Source of the DNA: Thiomicrorhabdus sp033238645
GTDB lineage: Bacteria; Pseudomonadota; Gammaproteobacteria; Thiomicrospirales; Thiomicrospiraceae
Length of the DNA stretch: 23,040 nt
Direction of reading: 5' to 3'
Assembly: GCA_033238645.1 (NCBI GenBank)
Contig: BQXR01000015.1
Location: 1 to 23,040, forward strand
Under the pieces are notes generated by a model. That model searched no databases. It had not been told where the DNA came from and saw only the letters and a list, made by a program, of their open reading frames with translations. Positions within the stretch are counted from its first letter, which is position 1. Each line of letters begins with the position of its first letter. The translations under genes and the position numbers were made by a program. Shown here piece after piece: positions 8,182 to 16,661 of the stretch.

Positions 8182-10248
8182 CTATGCGTGTTCCATAATA
8201 TATTTTTCAAAATTAGCTGATGGGAGAGGTCTACTTATGAAGTAGCCTTGAACACTTTGGCAGCCTTTCTTAGTTAAAAAATCCAACTGATCTTTTGTTT
8301 CTACACCTTCAGCAACGACCCCTAATTTTAGCTTTTCAGCTAAAGAGATAATCACTTCAACAATAGCAGCATCATCGGAGTCAATGGTTAAATCTCTAAC
8401 AAAAGATTGGTCAATTTTGAGTGTGTTAATTGGGAAACGTTTTAGATAGCTAAGAGAGGAGTAGCCTGTTCCAAAGTCATCAATAGCTAGTTTTAGACCA
8501 ATCTTTCTAAAAGAGATCATGGTTTCAAGCGCCTCTTCTACATCATCCATAACACTACTTTCAGTGATTTCTAACTCGATATGTTCTGGTTTAATCTGGT
8601 GCTTTTCTATTAACCCCTCTATCCGTGATAATAGGCCAGGTTGTTTAAACTGCTTGGCAGAGAGATTGATAGCAACCACGAGAGGTTCTTCTAATTGAGC
8701 AGACCATTCAGCAGACTGCCTAATGGCCGTCTCCAGTATCCAGTCTCCCATAGGAAGTATCAATCCACACTCTTCTGAAAAGGGGATAAAGTGGTCGGGA
8801 GGGATAAGTCCTCTTTTAGGATGGATCCAGCGAACGAGTGCCTCCATTCCAACTACTTTTTGTGTTGCTAAGTTGATTTTTGGCTGATAGTAAAGGGTCA
8901 ACTGATCCTCTGCTATTGCAGTTCTAATCTCCTCTTCTAAAGTAATTTGATCAAAGACAGCATCTTGCAGTGCTTGAGAGAAAAATTGGTAACCATTTCG
9001 GCCTGTTTCTTTTGTCTTATAGAGTGCTAGCTCAGCATATTTGATTAAGCTTGAGGTACTCTCACCATCATTAGGAAAGGTAGAAATACCAATGCTGGCA
9101 TTAGTTTGAATAGTAGTATTATCGATTTTGCAGGGTTTCTGTATCTCAGAGAGGATAGTTTGAGCAACAATGGAGGCATCTTCAGGCAGTCTTAAATCGG
9201 GTAATATGATAGCAAATTCATCACCACTTAATCTTGCTACCGTATCGGACTCTCGAACAATGCTCTGAAGTCTTTCAGCAATAATTTCAAGTAACTGGTC
9301 TCCTGCATTATGACCAAGGCTATCATTAATGATTTTAAAGCGGTCTAAATCAATGAATATTAAGGCAAACTCGGAAGAGTCTCGTTTGGCATTTGAGAGA
9401 CATAAGCTTAAGCGATCCTTAAACAGTGTACGATTAGGTAAGTTCGTTAAAGCATCGTAGTAGGCAAGATGCTGTATCTCCTCTTCAGTCTGTTTTTGTT
9501 TTGTTATATCATTAAAAATACCTAAATAACTGGTGGTTTGACCTTTGTCATCAGTGATGGCATTAATCATTAACCACTTAGGGTAAACCTCGCCATTTTT
9601 TCGTCTATCCCAAATCTCTCCAGACCAGCTACCGTTCTTAATAATTTCAGTCCACATTTTCTTATAGAAGTCTTTGTCATGGCGTCCTGATTTGAGCAGG
9701 TGTGGGTTTTTGCCGATGAGTTCATCATGGCCATAGCCTGTAATCTTCGTATAGGCACTATTTACATCCAGAATTTTTCCATCAAGAGAGGTTATAACGA
9801 CCCCTTCATGGGTGTTTTCAATAATTCGTTGAGCTAGGTTTATCCGCTGCTCCATTGATTTATGATGAGAAATATCCGTTAAGATACAGCATATACGATC
9901 AACCTTACCGGTGTGATCTATAACAGGAAATCTGGTGCTAATGAATGAGTATTGAGTGTTGTTTTGTACAACTGTAATTTCACGTTCGAGTGTTTGGTTT
10001 TTATCTTGATCAAGCACCATTTGATCAAGCTCTTGATCTATACGATGGCAGTCCTGGGAAAACAGTTCAAGAAATGTTTTGCCAATAACATCACTTTCAG
10101 ACAGCCCAAATAGTTCATAAAATCGACGGTTAACCTGAGTGAAGTGGCCAGACAAACTTTTAAATATAATTAAAGAGTGTGAGTTCTCAAAAACTTGCAT
10201 AAGTTGATTAGAGTCATGTTGAAGCATTGCTTTATTTTCATTTAACAT
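8182..10248 (-). CDS. PAS-PAS-GGDEF-EAL cyclic-di-GMP signalling protein
   Basis: The 688-residue protein has no clear membrane segment and is probably cytoplasmic. Two PAS sensor domains (about 10-130 and 135-255) precede a diguanylate cyclase domain (about 258-420) and an EAL phosphodiesterase domain (about 432-685). The cyclase signature is SGDEF (341-345), a tolerated variant of GGDEF, with an intact inhibitory-site RESD (332-335) five residues before it. The EAL part has MEALVRW (468-474), DDFGTGYSSL (590-599), the Lys of LKID (611), AEGVE and QGYFISRPL, so phosphodiesterase activity is likely. It may do both or only the latter. The ligand of the PAS domains is unknown. No strong ribosome binding site precedes the first ATG; Met8 is an alternative start. 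Confidence 0.93.
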   Translation of the reverse strand: MLNENKAMLQHDSNQLMQVFENSHSLIIFKSLSGHFTQVNRRFYELFGLSESDVIGKTFLELFSQDCHRIDQELDQMVLDQDKNQTLEREITVVQNNTQYSFISTRFPVIDHTGKVDRICCILTDISHHKSMEQRINLAQRIIENTHEGVVITSLDGKILDVNSAYTKITGYGHDELIGKNPHLLKSGRHDKDFYKKMWTEIIKNGSWSGEIWDRRKNGEVYPKWLMINAITDDKGQTTSYLGIFNDITKQKQTEEEIQHLAYYDALTNLPNRTLFKDRLSLCLSNAKRDSSEFALIFIDLDRFKIINDSLGHNAGDQLLEIIAERLQSIVRESDTVARLSGDEFAIILPDLRLPEDASIVAQTILSEIQKPCKIDNTTIQTNASIGISTFPNDGESTSSLIKYAELALYKTKETGRNGYQFFSQALQDAVFDQITLEEEIRTAIAEDQLTLYYQPKINLATQKVVGMEALVRWIHPKRGLIPPDHFIPFSEECGLILPMGDWILETAIRQSAEWSAQLEEPLVVAINLSAKQFKQPGLLSRIEGLIEKHQIKPEHIELEITESSVMDDVEEALETMISFRKIGLKLAIDDFGTGYSSLSYLKRFPINTLKIDQSFVRDLTIDSDDAAIVEVIISLAEKLKLGVVAEGVETKDQLDFLTKKGCQSVQGYFISRPLPSANFEKYIMEHA

Positions 10249-10644
10249 AGATCATAAACACCAAGTTAATTTCTAAAGTTATATTTTTTAAATGAGTTTT
10301 AGAGTATCGATATTAAAACTTTTTCGGTATTAACATTGCCTGATTGGACATTTATAGGCCTTTAAATAGTAGTATTTAGACTTAATTTGTCATGTAGCAT
10401 AGCCCAAGATGATGGGGCATAACTACGTTTAATAGAGTACAAAACTCTCTATAGGTTCATAAACAATACTTTCATATGATACGTTATCTTTAATAGAAAT
10501 AAGTAGTTTAATTACGTAGGGTGTTTTAGTGAACCCAAAATAGATTTTATAACAAAAGATGTGTTTTCTAAGTGAGGGATAGAGGTAAAAGTAGTTGGTT
10601 TTTTGGTGGTTATTTAGATATTGATAAGGTTACAGAAAATTGCA
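10249..10644. other. Non-coding, AT-rich gap upstream of the GGDEF-EAL gene
   Basis: About 400 bases with no open frame of note on either strand. It should contain the promoter of the minus-strand GGDEF-EAL gene, but I could not pick a convincing -35/-10 pair. Confidence 0.5.
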
Positions 10645-10901
10645 CTATACATTATGAGCAATACACTGATCAAAGGCCTCTGCAGGAAGAGGTTTTATGA
10701 GTAGTTAGCCAAGTGCCTTTTTGCAGTCACTACCCTCTAAGAAACTAAGTTGATCTATTGTTTCAATCTATTCCGCGACTACATCAATTTTGAGCTTCTC
10801 TGCTAGAGAGATAATGGTCTCTACGATAGTGCTATCATTGGAGCTACATGGTTAGATCTTTAATAAAAGAGCAATGAATTACCCGCACTAAAATCATTAA
10901 T
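10645..10901 (-). pseudogene. Decayed C-terminal fragment of a second EAL-domain protein
   Basis: Translated on the minus strand, this stretch aligns with the end of the neighbouring GGDEF-EAL protein in broken frames. Recognisable pieces, in order, are DFSAGNSLL (compare DFGTGYSSLS), SFIKDLT (compare SFVRDLT), IVETIISLAEKLK (compare IVEVIISLAEKLK), VVAE followed by a TAG where the intact gene has Gly, DQLSFLEGSDCKK, and KPLPAEAFDQCIAHNV ending at a TAG (10645-10647), just where the intact gene ends (RPLPSANFEKYIMEHA). About 18 codons between the first two pieces are missing and there are further frame changes and stops. It is a pseudogene remnant lying tandem to its intact paralogue. Confidence 0.88.
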
Positions 10902-10947
10902 ACTCTAGGTATTTATTTTTTAGAAGTTTTTACCTGATATATTGATT

Positions 10948-11406
10948 TCAACTATGAGCTTTCTTTCGCTGAGTCAACCACCGATCCAAATGATTCGCAA
11001 AGGCCATTCTATCTGCCTTATTTAAAGGTGCTTGTCCCCCTGTTTGGATACCGCTGGAACGCAGAGTTTCCATAAAATCGCGCATATTTAGGCGGGGCTT
11101 GATATTTTCTGTGGAGAACAACTCTCCGCGGGCACTCAAGGCATGGCCGCCTTTGGTTATGATCTCGTCGGCAAGGGGGATGTCGCTGGTGATGACGAGA
11201 TCGCCTGCTGCTATACGCTGCACAATTTCGTTGTCAGCCACATCAAACCCCTGGCCAACTTGAAGAAAATCGATAAAGCGAGAGGGCGGGATTGCTATGT
11301 TGTGATTGGCGACTAGGGTTACTTCTGTCTCAGTGCGATTAGCGGCTTTAAATATGATCTCCTTAATGACAACGGGACATGAGTCGGCATCTACCCAAAT
11401 TTTCAT
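10948..11406 (-). CDS. yaiI: UPF0178 (DUF188) family protein YaiI
   Basis: The 152-residue product matches the UPF0178 family over its full length. Conserved blocks are IWVDADSCPVVIKEI at the N-terminus, PPSRFIDFLQV, GFDVADNEIVQRI, GDLVITSDIPLADE, and RDFMETLRSSGIQTGG. The family has a PIN-like nuclease fold with acidic residues (D6, D8, D57-type and others), but its biochemical role is not established. It is cytoplasmic. It stands alone on the minus strand between the EAL pseudogene and rhlE, which diverges from it. The symbol follows the E. coli homologue. Confidence 0.92.
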   Translation of the reverse strand: MKIWVDADSCPVVIKEIIFKAANRTETEVTLVANHNIAIPPSRFIDFLQVGQGFDVADNEIVQRIAAGDLVITSDIPLADEIITKGGHALSARGELFSTENIKPRLNMRDFMETLRSSGIQTGGQAPLNKADRMAFANHLDRWLTQRKKAHS

Positions 11407-11684
11407 AATTTTCTCGTTTTGTTTTAGTTTTATTATCTACTGCGTTGAGCCCCTGATTATAACGTGCACAGAGCGGGTTATGCTTGAAATAACCTATCGC
11501 TTTAGTTGGGATTAAATAGCGTAATGAGACCGCTTGCTGTAAGCTATGCGAATTATTTGTAAAACCCTTTGGTATCAACCACTTTACAGATGTTCCAATC
11601 CCCCCCTTGTTTTACTAAATAGTGCTTAAACATTGTAATGTTTAGAGCTTGGCTATTTTCAGAACGACTAATAGAGAAAACTGA

Positions 11685-13034
11685 ATGAAATTTACTGATT
11701 TAGGCTTATCAGCCCCATTACTTGAAGCAATTGCTAATCAAGGTTATGACACTCCTTCACCGATTCAAGCGGGGGCAATTCCGGCTGTTTTGGACGGAAA
11801 GGATGTGATGGCGGCTGCCCAGACGGGAACAGGTAAAACGGCTGGTTTTACGCTGCCTTTATTAGAGAATTTGAGTGGGGGTAAGAAAGCTAAGTCTAAT
11901 CACGTTAGAGCTTTAATTTTAACACCGACACGTGAACTGGCTGCCCAGGTGGCGGAGAGTGTTGAGACTTATGGTGCTAAGATGCCATTAAGTTCTACAG
12001 TGGTGTTTGGGGGCGTTAAGATTAATCCTCAGATGATGCGCTTGCGTAAAGGGATTGATATCTTGGTAGCAACGCCTGGTCGTCTGTTAGATTTGTATCA
12101 GCAAAATGCAGTTAAGTTTGATCAGCTAGAGATTTTAGTATTAGATGAAGCGGATCGTATGCTGGATATGGGGTTTATTAACGACATTAAAAAAATTATT
12201 GCTGCACTGCCTAAAAAGCGTCAAAACTTAATGTTCTCGGCAACTTTCTCGGATGATATTCGTCGTTTAGCAAAAGGCCTTGTGAATAACCCAGTAGAGA
12301 TCTCAGTTTCTCCACCAAACACAACGGTTAAATCGGTTGAACAGTGGATCTGCCCAGTTGATAAGCCAAGAAAATCAGAGCTATTGGTTCACCTGATTAA
12401 GGATAATGTTTGGGATCAGGTACTGGTATTTGCCCGAACTAAACATGGTGCAAATAAGCTGACTAAGATTTTAGATAAGGCAGGAATCAAAGCCGCAGCG
12501 ATTCATGGTAATAAGAGCCAGGGTGCACGTACTCGTGCTTTAGCTGAGTTTAAAGATTATAAAATTCAGGTACTGGTTGCAACGGATATTGCGGCACGTG
12601 GAATTGATATTGATCAGCTACCGCATGTGGTTAACTTTGAGCTACCAAATGTACCTGAGGACTATGTTCACCGTATTGGTCGTACAGGTCGTGCGGGTTC
12701 TAAAGGAGAGGCAGTCTCTTTGGTGAGTGCAGATGAGTTAAAGCAGTTGAGTGATATTGAGCGTTTAACGCAAGAGTTACTTGTGCGTAAGGTCATTGCT
12801 GGTTTTGAACCAACGGCTAAATTACCTGAGACAACCTTAAAGCCAGTAAAGCGTAAGCGTCCTAAGAAGAATAAAACGGAAGGGCGTGTTGAGCATAAAG
12901 ATGGTCAGCGTTCAGGTGAAAATGCTAAAGGTCATCAGCCTCGTGGGCAGCAGCGACGTGGTAATGGCGGTGGTAATAAAGCGGGTGGTGAAGGCCAAAA
13001 GCCTAAAAGAGTTTGGCGTGGTAAAAAATCATAA
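11685..13034 (+). CDS. rhlE: DEAD-box ATP-dependent RNA helicase, RhlE type
   Basis: The 449-residue protein unwinds short RNA duplexes and in this family is linked to ribosome assembly and RNA decay. All helicase motifs are present: Q-motif with TPSPIQ (about 23-28), AAQTGTGKT (44-52), PTRELA (81-86), TPGR (130-133), DEAD (154-157), SAT (185-187), VLVFARTKHGANKL (246-259), RGIDIDQLPHVVNF (305-318) and HRIGRTGRAG (329-338). The short N-terminus starting directly at the Q-motif is typical of RhlE. The tail from about 385 is low-complexity and rich in Lys, Arg and Gly, probably RNA-binding. The 278-base upstream gap has no gene; a specific promoter could not be assigned. RhlE versus another DEAD-box paralogue is judged from overall similarity. 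Confidence 0.88.
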   Translation: MKFTDLGLSAPLLEAIANQGYDTPSPIQAGAIPAVLDGKDVMAAAQTGTGKTAGFTLPLLENLSGGKKAKSNHVRALILTPTRELAAQVAESVETYGAKMPLSSTVVFGGVKINPQMMRLRKGIDILVATPGRLLDLYQQNAVKFDQLEILVLDEADRMLDMGFINDIKKIIAALPKKRQNLMFSATFSDDIRRLAKGLVNNPVEISVSPPNTTVKSVEQWICPVDKPRKSELLVHLIKDNVWDQVLVFARTKHGANKLTKILDKAGIKAAAIHGNKSQGARTRALAEFKDYKIQVLVATDIAARGIDIDQLPHVVNFELPNVPEDYVHRIGRTGRAGSKGEAVSLVSADELKQLSDIERLTQELLVRKVIAGFEPTAKLPETTLKPVKRKRPKKNKTEGRVEHKDGQRSGENAKGHQPRGQQRRGNGGGNKAGGEGQKPKRVWRGKKS

Positions 13035-13089
13035 AGCTCAGTTTTTAAACTGAAATTTATAGTTTGTACCCATAAGGGGTATAAAAGTA

Positions 13090-13115
13090 GGGGGGCTACA
13101 ATAGCCCCCCTTTTT
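13090..13115 (+). terminator. Terminator after rhlE
   Basis: GGGGGGCTA (13090-13098), loop CAA, TAGCCCCCC (13102-13110), then five T residues. The stem is very GC-rich and lies between convergent rhlE and the pirin gene. Confidence 0.85.
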
Positions 13116-13129
13116 AGTATTATAAAAAC

Positions 13130-13813
13130 CTATTTTCTAAGATAGATAACCACTAAATCAGCCCCTTCAAGTACCAGAAAATCTAAAGACTCCCCTCGAA
13201 TCAGATCTCCCTCTTTAACCGATAACTTATTAGCGGTCCCATGCCCTTTGGTGACATAGGCGATAAAGGGTTTATCACACTGGTAGGTTTGCTCTGCAGA
13301 TAGGGAGGCGACCTCAATCATGGTGTGGCTAGTGATCGTCTCGCTCTGTTTTTTAGGACCACCGTAGACCTGAGTTACTTGCCCTAGTTTGGTTTGGTAG
13401 AGCTTGTAATCAGTCTCTTGGTTGGCTTCTTCGGGCAGTACCCACAGTTGTAACATGCGATTGGTGCTATCATCAGGGTTAATTTCATTATGCTTAAAGC
13501 CTTTTCCACCTGCACGCTGAACTTGTACCATGCCAGCTTTAAGCACTTGTCCATCCTCTAAAGTACCTTTGTGTTCTATACGCCCATCCAGCATAATTGA
13601 GATGATATCAACCTCTTTGTGAGAGTGCATTTTGGTCTCTCCATTGGGGTTAAAGTGGGCGTCAGCAAGATAGACAAAGTTACCTAAACCTGTCCAGCTC
13701 TGTACGGGATCCTTCCCTTTAAAGAGATCAGGTTGCATGACCAAACGGTACTCTTTTAAACCTGCAAACCCACCAAGGGGTAAGTCGTTACGATGTAGTA
13801 TTTCAGTTGGCAT
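13130..13813 (-). CDS. Pirin-family cupin protein (YhaK-like)
   Basis: The 227-residue protein has the two-cupin pirin fold. In the N-terminal cupin, HSHKEVD gives His63, His65 and Glu67, and KHNEINP gives His108 and Glu110, corresponding to the metal-binding His/Glu set of pirins. Length and the segment HKGTLEDGQVLKAGMVQVQ fit the YhaK subgroup of 230-residue pirins, several of which respond to oxidative stress or oxidise flavonoids in vitro; the natural substrate is not known. A very good AGGAGA site precedes the ATG. The gene is divergent from a TetR regulator across about 300 bases, suggesting that it is a target of that regulator. Confidence 0.88.
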   Translation of the reverse strand: MPTEILHRNDLPLGGFAGLKEYRLVMQPDLFKGKDPVQSWTGLGNFVYLADAHFNPNGETKMHSHKEVDIISIMLDGRIEHKGTLEDGQVLKAGMVQVQRAGGKGFKHNEINPDDSTNRMLQLWVLPEEANQETDYKLYQTKLGQVTQVYGGPKKQSETITSHTMIEVASLSAEQTYQCDKPFIAYVTKGHGTANKLSVKEGDLIRGESLDFLVLEGADLVVIYLRK

Positions 13814-13925
13814 AATTGTCTCCTTTACAGAAAAATCTTGCGTTTATTTGATGAGTACTTAGTTCTATCTTACGCTAATAATGGAGGGATAAGAATGCAC
13901 AGTAAATAGGCATAAAAAAATATAT

Positions 13926-14095
13926 CTAAGTTAACATGAAGGCTTTGCGTATTATTTCAACTAGTAGGTTTTATTATTAGCTTAAATATTTGTAGCACTT
14001 AGTAGTCTTTTAGAATAGGTAGAATTTTTTTATCTAGGGTGAGGTAATTGTGAAGAATATTTTTGTCTAACCTAAGTTAACTCGTTAAGATGGAC
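13926..14095. promoter_or_regulatory. Candidate TetR operators in the pirin-tetR divergent region
   Basis: The 306-base gap 13814-14119 has no gene. It contains the ten-base string CTAAGTTAAC twice, at 13926-13935 and 14072-14081. The second copy continues into TTAACTCGTTAA, an inverted repeat with a two-base centre (arms TTAAC and GTTAA), ending about 30 bases before the tetR start near a GATAAT that could be its -10 box. That placement fits autorepression. This is inference from repeats alone. Confidence 0.35.
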
Positions 14096-14119
14096 AGATA
14101 ATATGAATTAGAGGTTCTC

Positions 14120-14737
14120 ATGACAGAAAAAGTCAAAAAAGTCTCCAAAACTGCGCAAAAAATTCAGCAAGTGGCGACTCAATTATTTGCTCAGAATGGT
14201 TTTGATGGCACCATCATGGATGAGTTAGCTGCGGTCACTGGTGCTAATAAAGCGAGCATCTATTACCATTTTAAAAACAAAGAGGGCTTGTACGATACGT
14301 GCATGACTGATTTGTTTGCTAAGGTTGTTGATCCCGTGATTGAAGCAGTTGAAGCGCATCAGGCTGTTTTAGATAAGTTAGAAGCTTACGTAGTCGCCTT
14401 TTCACATTCAGCATATGAAAATAGACAGATGCCTGCGGCATTAATGCGAGAGATTGCTTCTGGTGGTGTCAATATGCCAGTTAAAGCTCGCCAGCAAATG
14501 CAACGATTACTTTTTACTCTTAAAGATATTCTAAAAGCAGGACAGGATTCTGGTGAACTGGACTATGTTGATCCTGTGGCAACACATTTTATGGTAATAG
14601 GTAGTCTGTGTTTCTATATCTGTAGTGAGCCGATGCGTTTAGAGATAGAATCCACCACTAAAACAGATCCAAGTGTTGATGAGGCGACCATTGAAATGGT
14701 CTCTTTAATCAAAAGAGCTTTAGTTAAACAATCATAA
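14120..14737 (+). CDS. TetR/AcrR-family transcriptional regulator
   Basis: The 205-residue protein has the TetR DNA-binding domain in residues 10-60: QKIQQVATQLFAQNGF, then TIMDELAAVTGANKASIYYHFKNKEGLYD, where the recognition helix ends in the family's hallmark IYYHFKNKE. The C-terminal two thirds would form the ligand-binding and dimerisation domain and give no clue to the ligand. It is divergent from the pirin gene and is followed on the same strand by a cytochrome c'-like gene and a nitroreductase, so it may control redox or xenobiotic functions on both sides. GAGG precedes the ATG. Confidence 0.92.
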   Translation: MTEKVKKVSKTAQKIQQVATQLFAQNGFDGTIMDELAAVTGANKASIYYHFKNKEGLYDTCMTDLFAKVVDPVIEAVEAHQAVLDKLEAYVVAFSHSAYENRQMPAALMREIASGGVNMPVKARQQMQRLLFTLKDILKAGQDSGELDYVDPVATHFMVIGSLCFYICSEPMRLEIESTTKTDPSVDEATIEMVSLIKRALVKQS

Positions 14738-14809
14738 TATTGCAGTAGAGGCATTGATAAGTTAATAGTATCAATGAGCTGTTATAACTATTAAAGAGGG
14801 AGGTTTTTT

Positions 14810-15280
14810 ATGTGTTTAAAGCAATGGAGTATTTTTGTAATTTTATTCAGCGTATTGAATGTGGCAGAGGCCGGCAGTGCAAAACCGCCTGTTGAAACGG
14901 TTAGTACAGAGATGGCTGCTGACTCAAGAGAAGCTATCTGGGTAACGGCAGAAGAGAAGGCTGCTCTGCTCTCAGAGATGCGTAACTTCTTAATAGCGAG
15001 CCAAAAAATATTGCAAGCGAGTTTAACAGAGGATATGGATGTCGTTGAGCAAGCGGCAAGACCCGTGGGTATGAAGCTGCTTAAAGCGACTCCTAAGGAA
15101 ATTCTTAAAAAGTTACCAAAAGGTTTTACAGCGATTGGCCCTAAAGCACATCAAGGCTTTGAAGATATTGCAGATGAAGCGTCTGGCTTAGGTGGTAGAG
15201 AGGTTGTTCTAGAGAAGTTAGCTAAGCTACAGACACTGTGTAATAGCTGTCATGCGCTTTATCGTTTTGAGGTTAAGTAG
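14810..15280 (+). CDS. Cytochrome c'/c-556-like haem protein
   Basis: The 156-residue product begins with a signal peptide (hydrophobic core to about residue 21, cleavage near AEA) and so is periplasmic. One covalent haem site, CNSCH (144-148), lies at the extreme C-terminus, the placement seen in the four-helix-bundle cytochrome c'/c-556 family. The first mature helix contains ALLSEMRNFL; Met57 could be the distal ligand as in six-coordinate c-556-type members. These proteins carry electrons or bind small gases such as NO. GGGAGG precedes the ATG. It is followed by a parS-like site and a terminator, so it is probably a single-gene unit or the end of a tetR transcript. Confidence 0.82.
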   Translation: MCLKQWSIFVILFSVLNVAEAGSAKPPVETVSTEMAADSREAIWVTAEEKAALLSEMRNFLIASQKILQASLTEDMDVVEQAARPVGMKLLKATPKEILKKLPKGFTAIGPKAHQGFEDIADEASGLGGREVVLEKLAKLQTLCNSCHALYRFEVK

Positions 15281-15290
15281 CTCCCCACTC

Positions 15291-15306
15291 TGTTTCACGT
15301 GAAGCA
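15291..15306. promoter_or_regulatory. parS-like ParB-binding site
   Basis: TGTTTCACGTGAAGCA matches the bacterial chromosomal parS consensus TGTTTCACGTGAAACA at 15 of 16 positions and includes the perfect ten-base palindrome TTCACGTGAA. It sits in the intergenic space after the cytochrome gene, outside any coding region. parS sites load ParB for chromosome segregation and cluster near the replication origin. Confidence 0.75.
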
Positions 15307-15310
15307 AGCT

Positions 15311-15333
15311 AGGGCTTTTTAAAGCCCTTTTCT
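15311..15333 (+). terminator. Probable terminator after the cytochrome gene
   Basis: AGGGCTTT (15311-15318), two T, AAAGCCCT (15321-15328), followed by TTTCT. The loop is tight and the T tract short, so strength is uncertain. Confidence 0.6.
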
Positions 15334-15353
15334 ATTGTATAAAGGATTGATTA

Positions 15354-16034
15354 ATGGGTTCTGAAAAAAATAGCACGATTCAAAATCAAATTATCGAAGC
15401 CTTTGAGTTTCGTCATGCCTGTAAGGTGATGGATTCTGACAAGAAGATTCCTGACAATGAATTTCAAATTATTTTGGATTCAGCACGCTTAAGTCCAAGC
15501 TCATTTGGTTTTGAGCCATGGAAATTTTTAGTAGTTCAAAGTCGTGAGCTAAGAGAGAGGCTTCTACCTGTTGTTTGGGGGGCGCAAAATACGTTGCCAA
15601 CTGCCAGTCACTTTATCATTGCACTGGCGAGAACGGGGCAGACGATGCGTTATGACCGTGACTATATTCAACACATGATGGCAGATGTACATCACTTACC
15701 TGAAGAAGTTGTCGCCAAGCGTGGCCAGTTTTATCAGGCATTCCAGAAAGAGGACTTTAATTTATTGGAGTCAGATCGAGCTATTTTTGACTGGGCGAGT
15801 AAGCAGACTTATATCGCTTTAGCCAATATGATGACCTCTGCCGCTTTAATGAAGATTGACTCTTGTCCGATAGAAGGTTTTAAACAGGCAGAAACCAATG
15901 CCCTTTTAGCAGCAGAGTTTGGTGTAGATACCAGTGAGTATCAGGTTGCCTTTATGCTGGCATTGGGTTACCGAGTGAATGAGCAGCCTGTTAAAACGCG
16001 TCAGTCTAAGGATGAGATCATTCAATGGCTGTAA
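15354..16034 (+). CDS. NAD(P)H-dependent nitroreductase-family flavoprotein
   Basis: The 226-residue protein matches the FMN-dependent nitroreductase family (NfsB-like). The N-terminal FEFRHACKVMD supplies the usual Arg near the FMN phosphate, ARLSPSSFGFEPWKFLVV matches the SPSS..QPW.F region that contacts FMN, and the C-terminal ALGYRVNEQP matches the G(Y/F) motif near the end. Cytoplasmic homodimeric enzymes of this kind reduce nitro compounds, quinones or flavins using NAD(P)H; the physiological substrate is unknown. AAGGA precedes the ATG. Only 26 bases separate it from the NYN gene downstream, so co-transcription is plausible. Confidence 0.9.
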   Translation: MGSEKNSTIQNQIIEAFEFRHACKVMDSDKKIPDNEFQIILDSARLSPSSFGFEPWKFLVVQSRELRERLLPVVWGAQNTLPTASHFIIALARTGQTMRYDRDYIQHMMADVHHLPEEVVAKRGQFYQAFQKEDFNLLESDRAIFDWASKQTYIALANMMTSAALMKIDSCPIEGFKQAETNALLAAEFGVDTSEYQVAFMLALGYRVNEQPVKTRQSKDEIIQWL

Positions 16035-16060
16035 CCTTGCTGAATTGGGTGGCGGCTTAA

Positions 16061-16534
16061 GTGGATAAAATAGCCGTTTTTGTTGATGTGCAAAATATCT
16101 ATTATACAACCCGTCAAAGCTTTGGCGGCCAGTTTGACTACCACAAGCTGTGGCAGCTGATTTCTCAGCAGGGGGATATTGTGATTGCCAATGCCTATGC
16201 GATTGATCGTGGTGATGCAGGGCAGATAAAGTTTCAGAATGCCTTAAGAAATATAGGTTTTGATGTAAAGCTTAAACCTTACATTCAACGCTGTGATGGC
16301 ACTGCCAAAGGCGATTGGGATGTGGGGATTACCATTGACGTCTTAGAGCAAGCTCAGCTTGTAGATCGCGTGGTTCTATTATCAGGTGATGGGGATTTTT
16401 CAATGTTGTTGGATAAGTTGTCGCAGACCTATGCTGTGCCAACGGAAGTTTATGGTGTCTCAAGTTTGACAGCGAATACCTTAATTGAATCAGCCAGCCT
16501 ATTTCACCCTATCGATATGAGCTTATTAAAGTAA
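16061..16534 (+). CDS. NYN-domain (LabA/DUF88-like) protein, GTG start
   Basis: The 157-residue protein is essentially a single NYN domain, a PIN-like predicted ribonuclease fold. The N-terminal AVFVDVQNIYY and the later SGDGDFSMLLDKL carry the acidic residues expected at a metal-dependent active site (Asp in FVD, DWD and GDGD). The start is GTG at 16061: a TAA lies directly upstream in frame and the domain begins at once, so no other start is possible. GGCGG lies upstream at a reasonable distance. It follows the nitroreductase by 26 bases. RNase activity is predicted from the fold only. Confidence 0.85.
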   Translation: MDKIAVFVDVQNIYYTTRQSFGGQFDYHKLWQLISQQGDIVIANAYAIDRGDAGQIKFQNALRNIGFDVKLKPYIQRCDGTAKGDWDVGITIDVLEQAQLVDRVVLLSGDGDFSMLLDKLSQTYAVPTEVYGVSSLTANTLIESASLFHPIDMSLLK

Positions 16535-16661
16535 TCTAGCTTAAATTGCTTACGACTCCCCTGCAGTTATTCAGCAAAAAAAAGACAGCCTCGTTATAAT
16601 TATCAGCATTAATTTTAGATTTTTATAAAAAATGAAAATCGGTCAGACGAAGGGTATAAAA

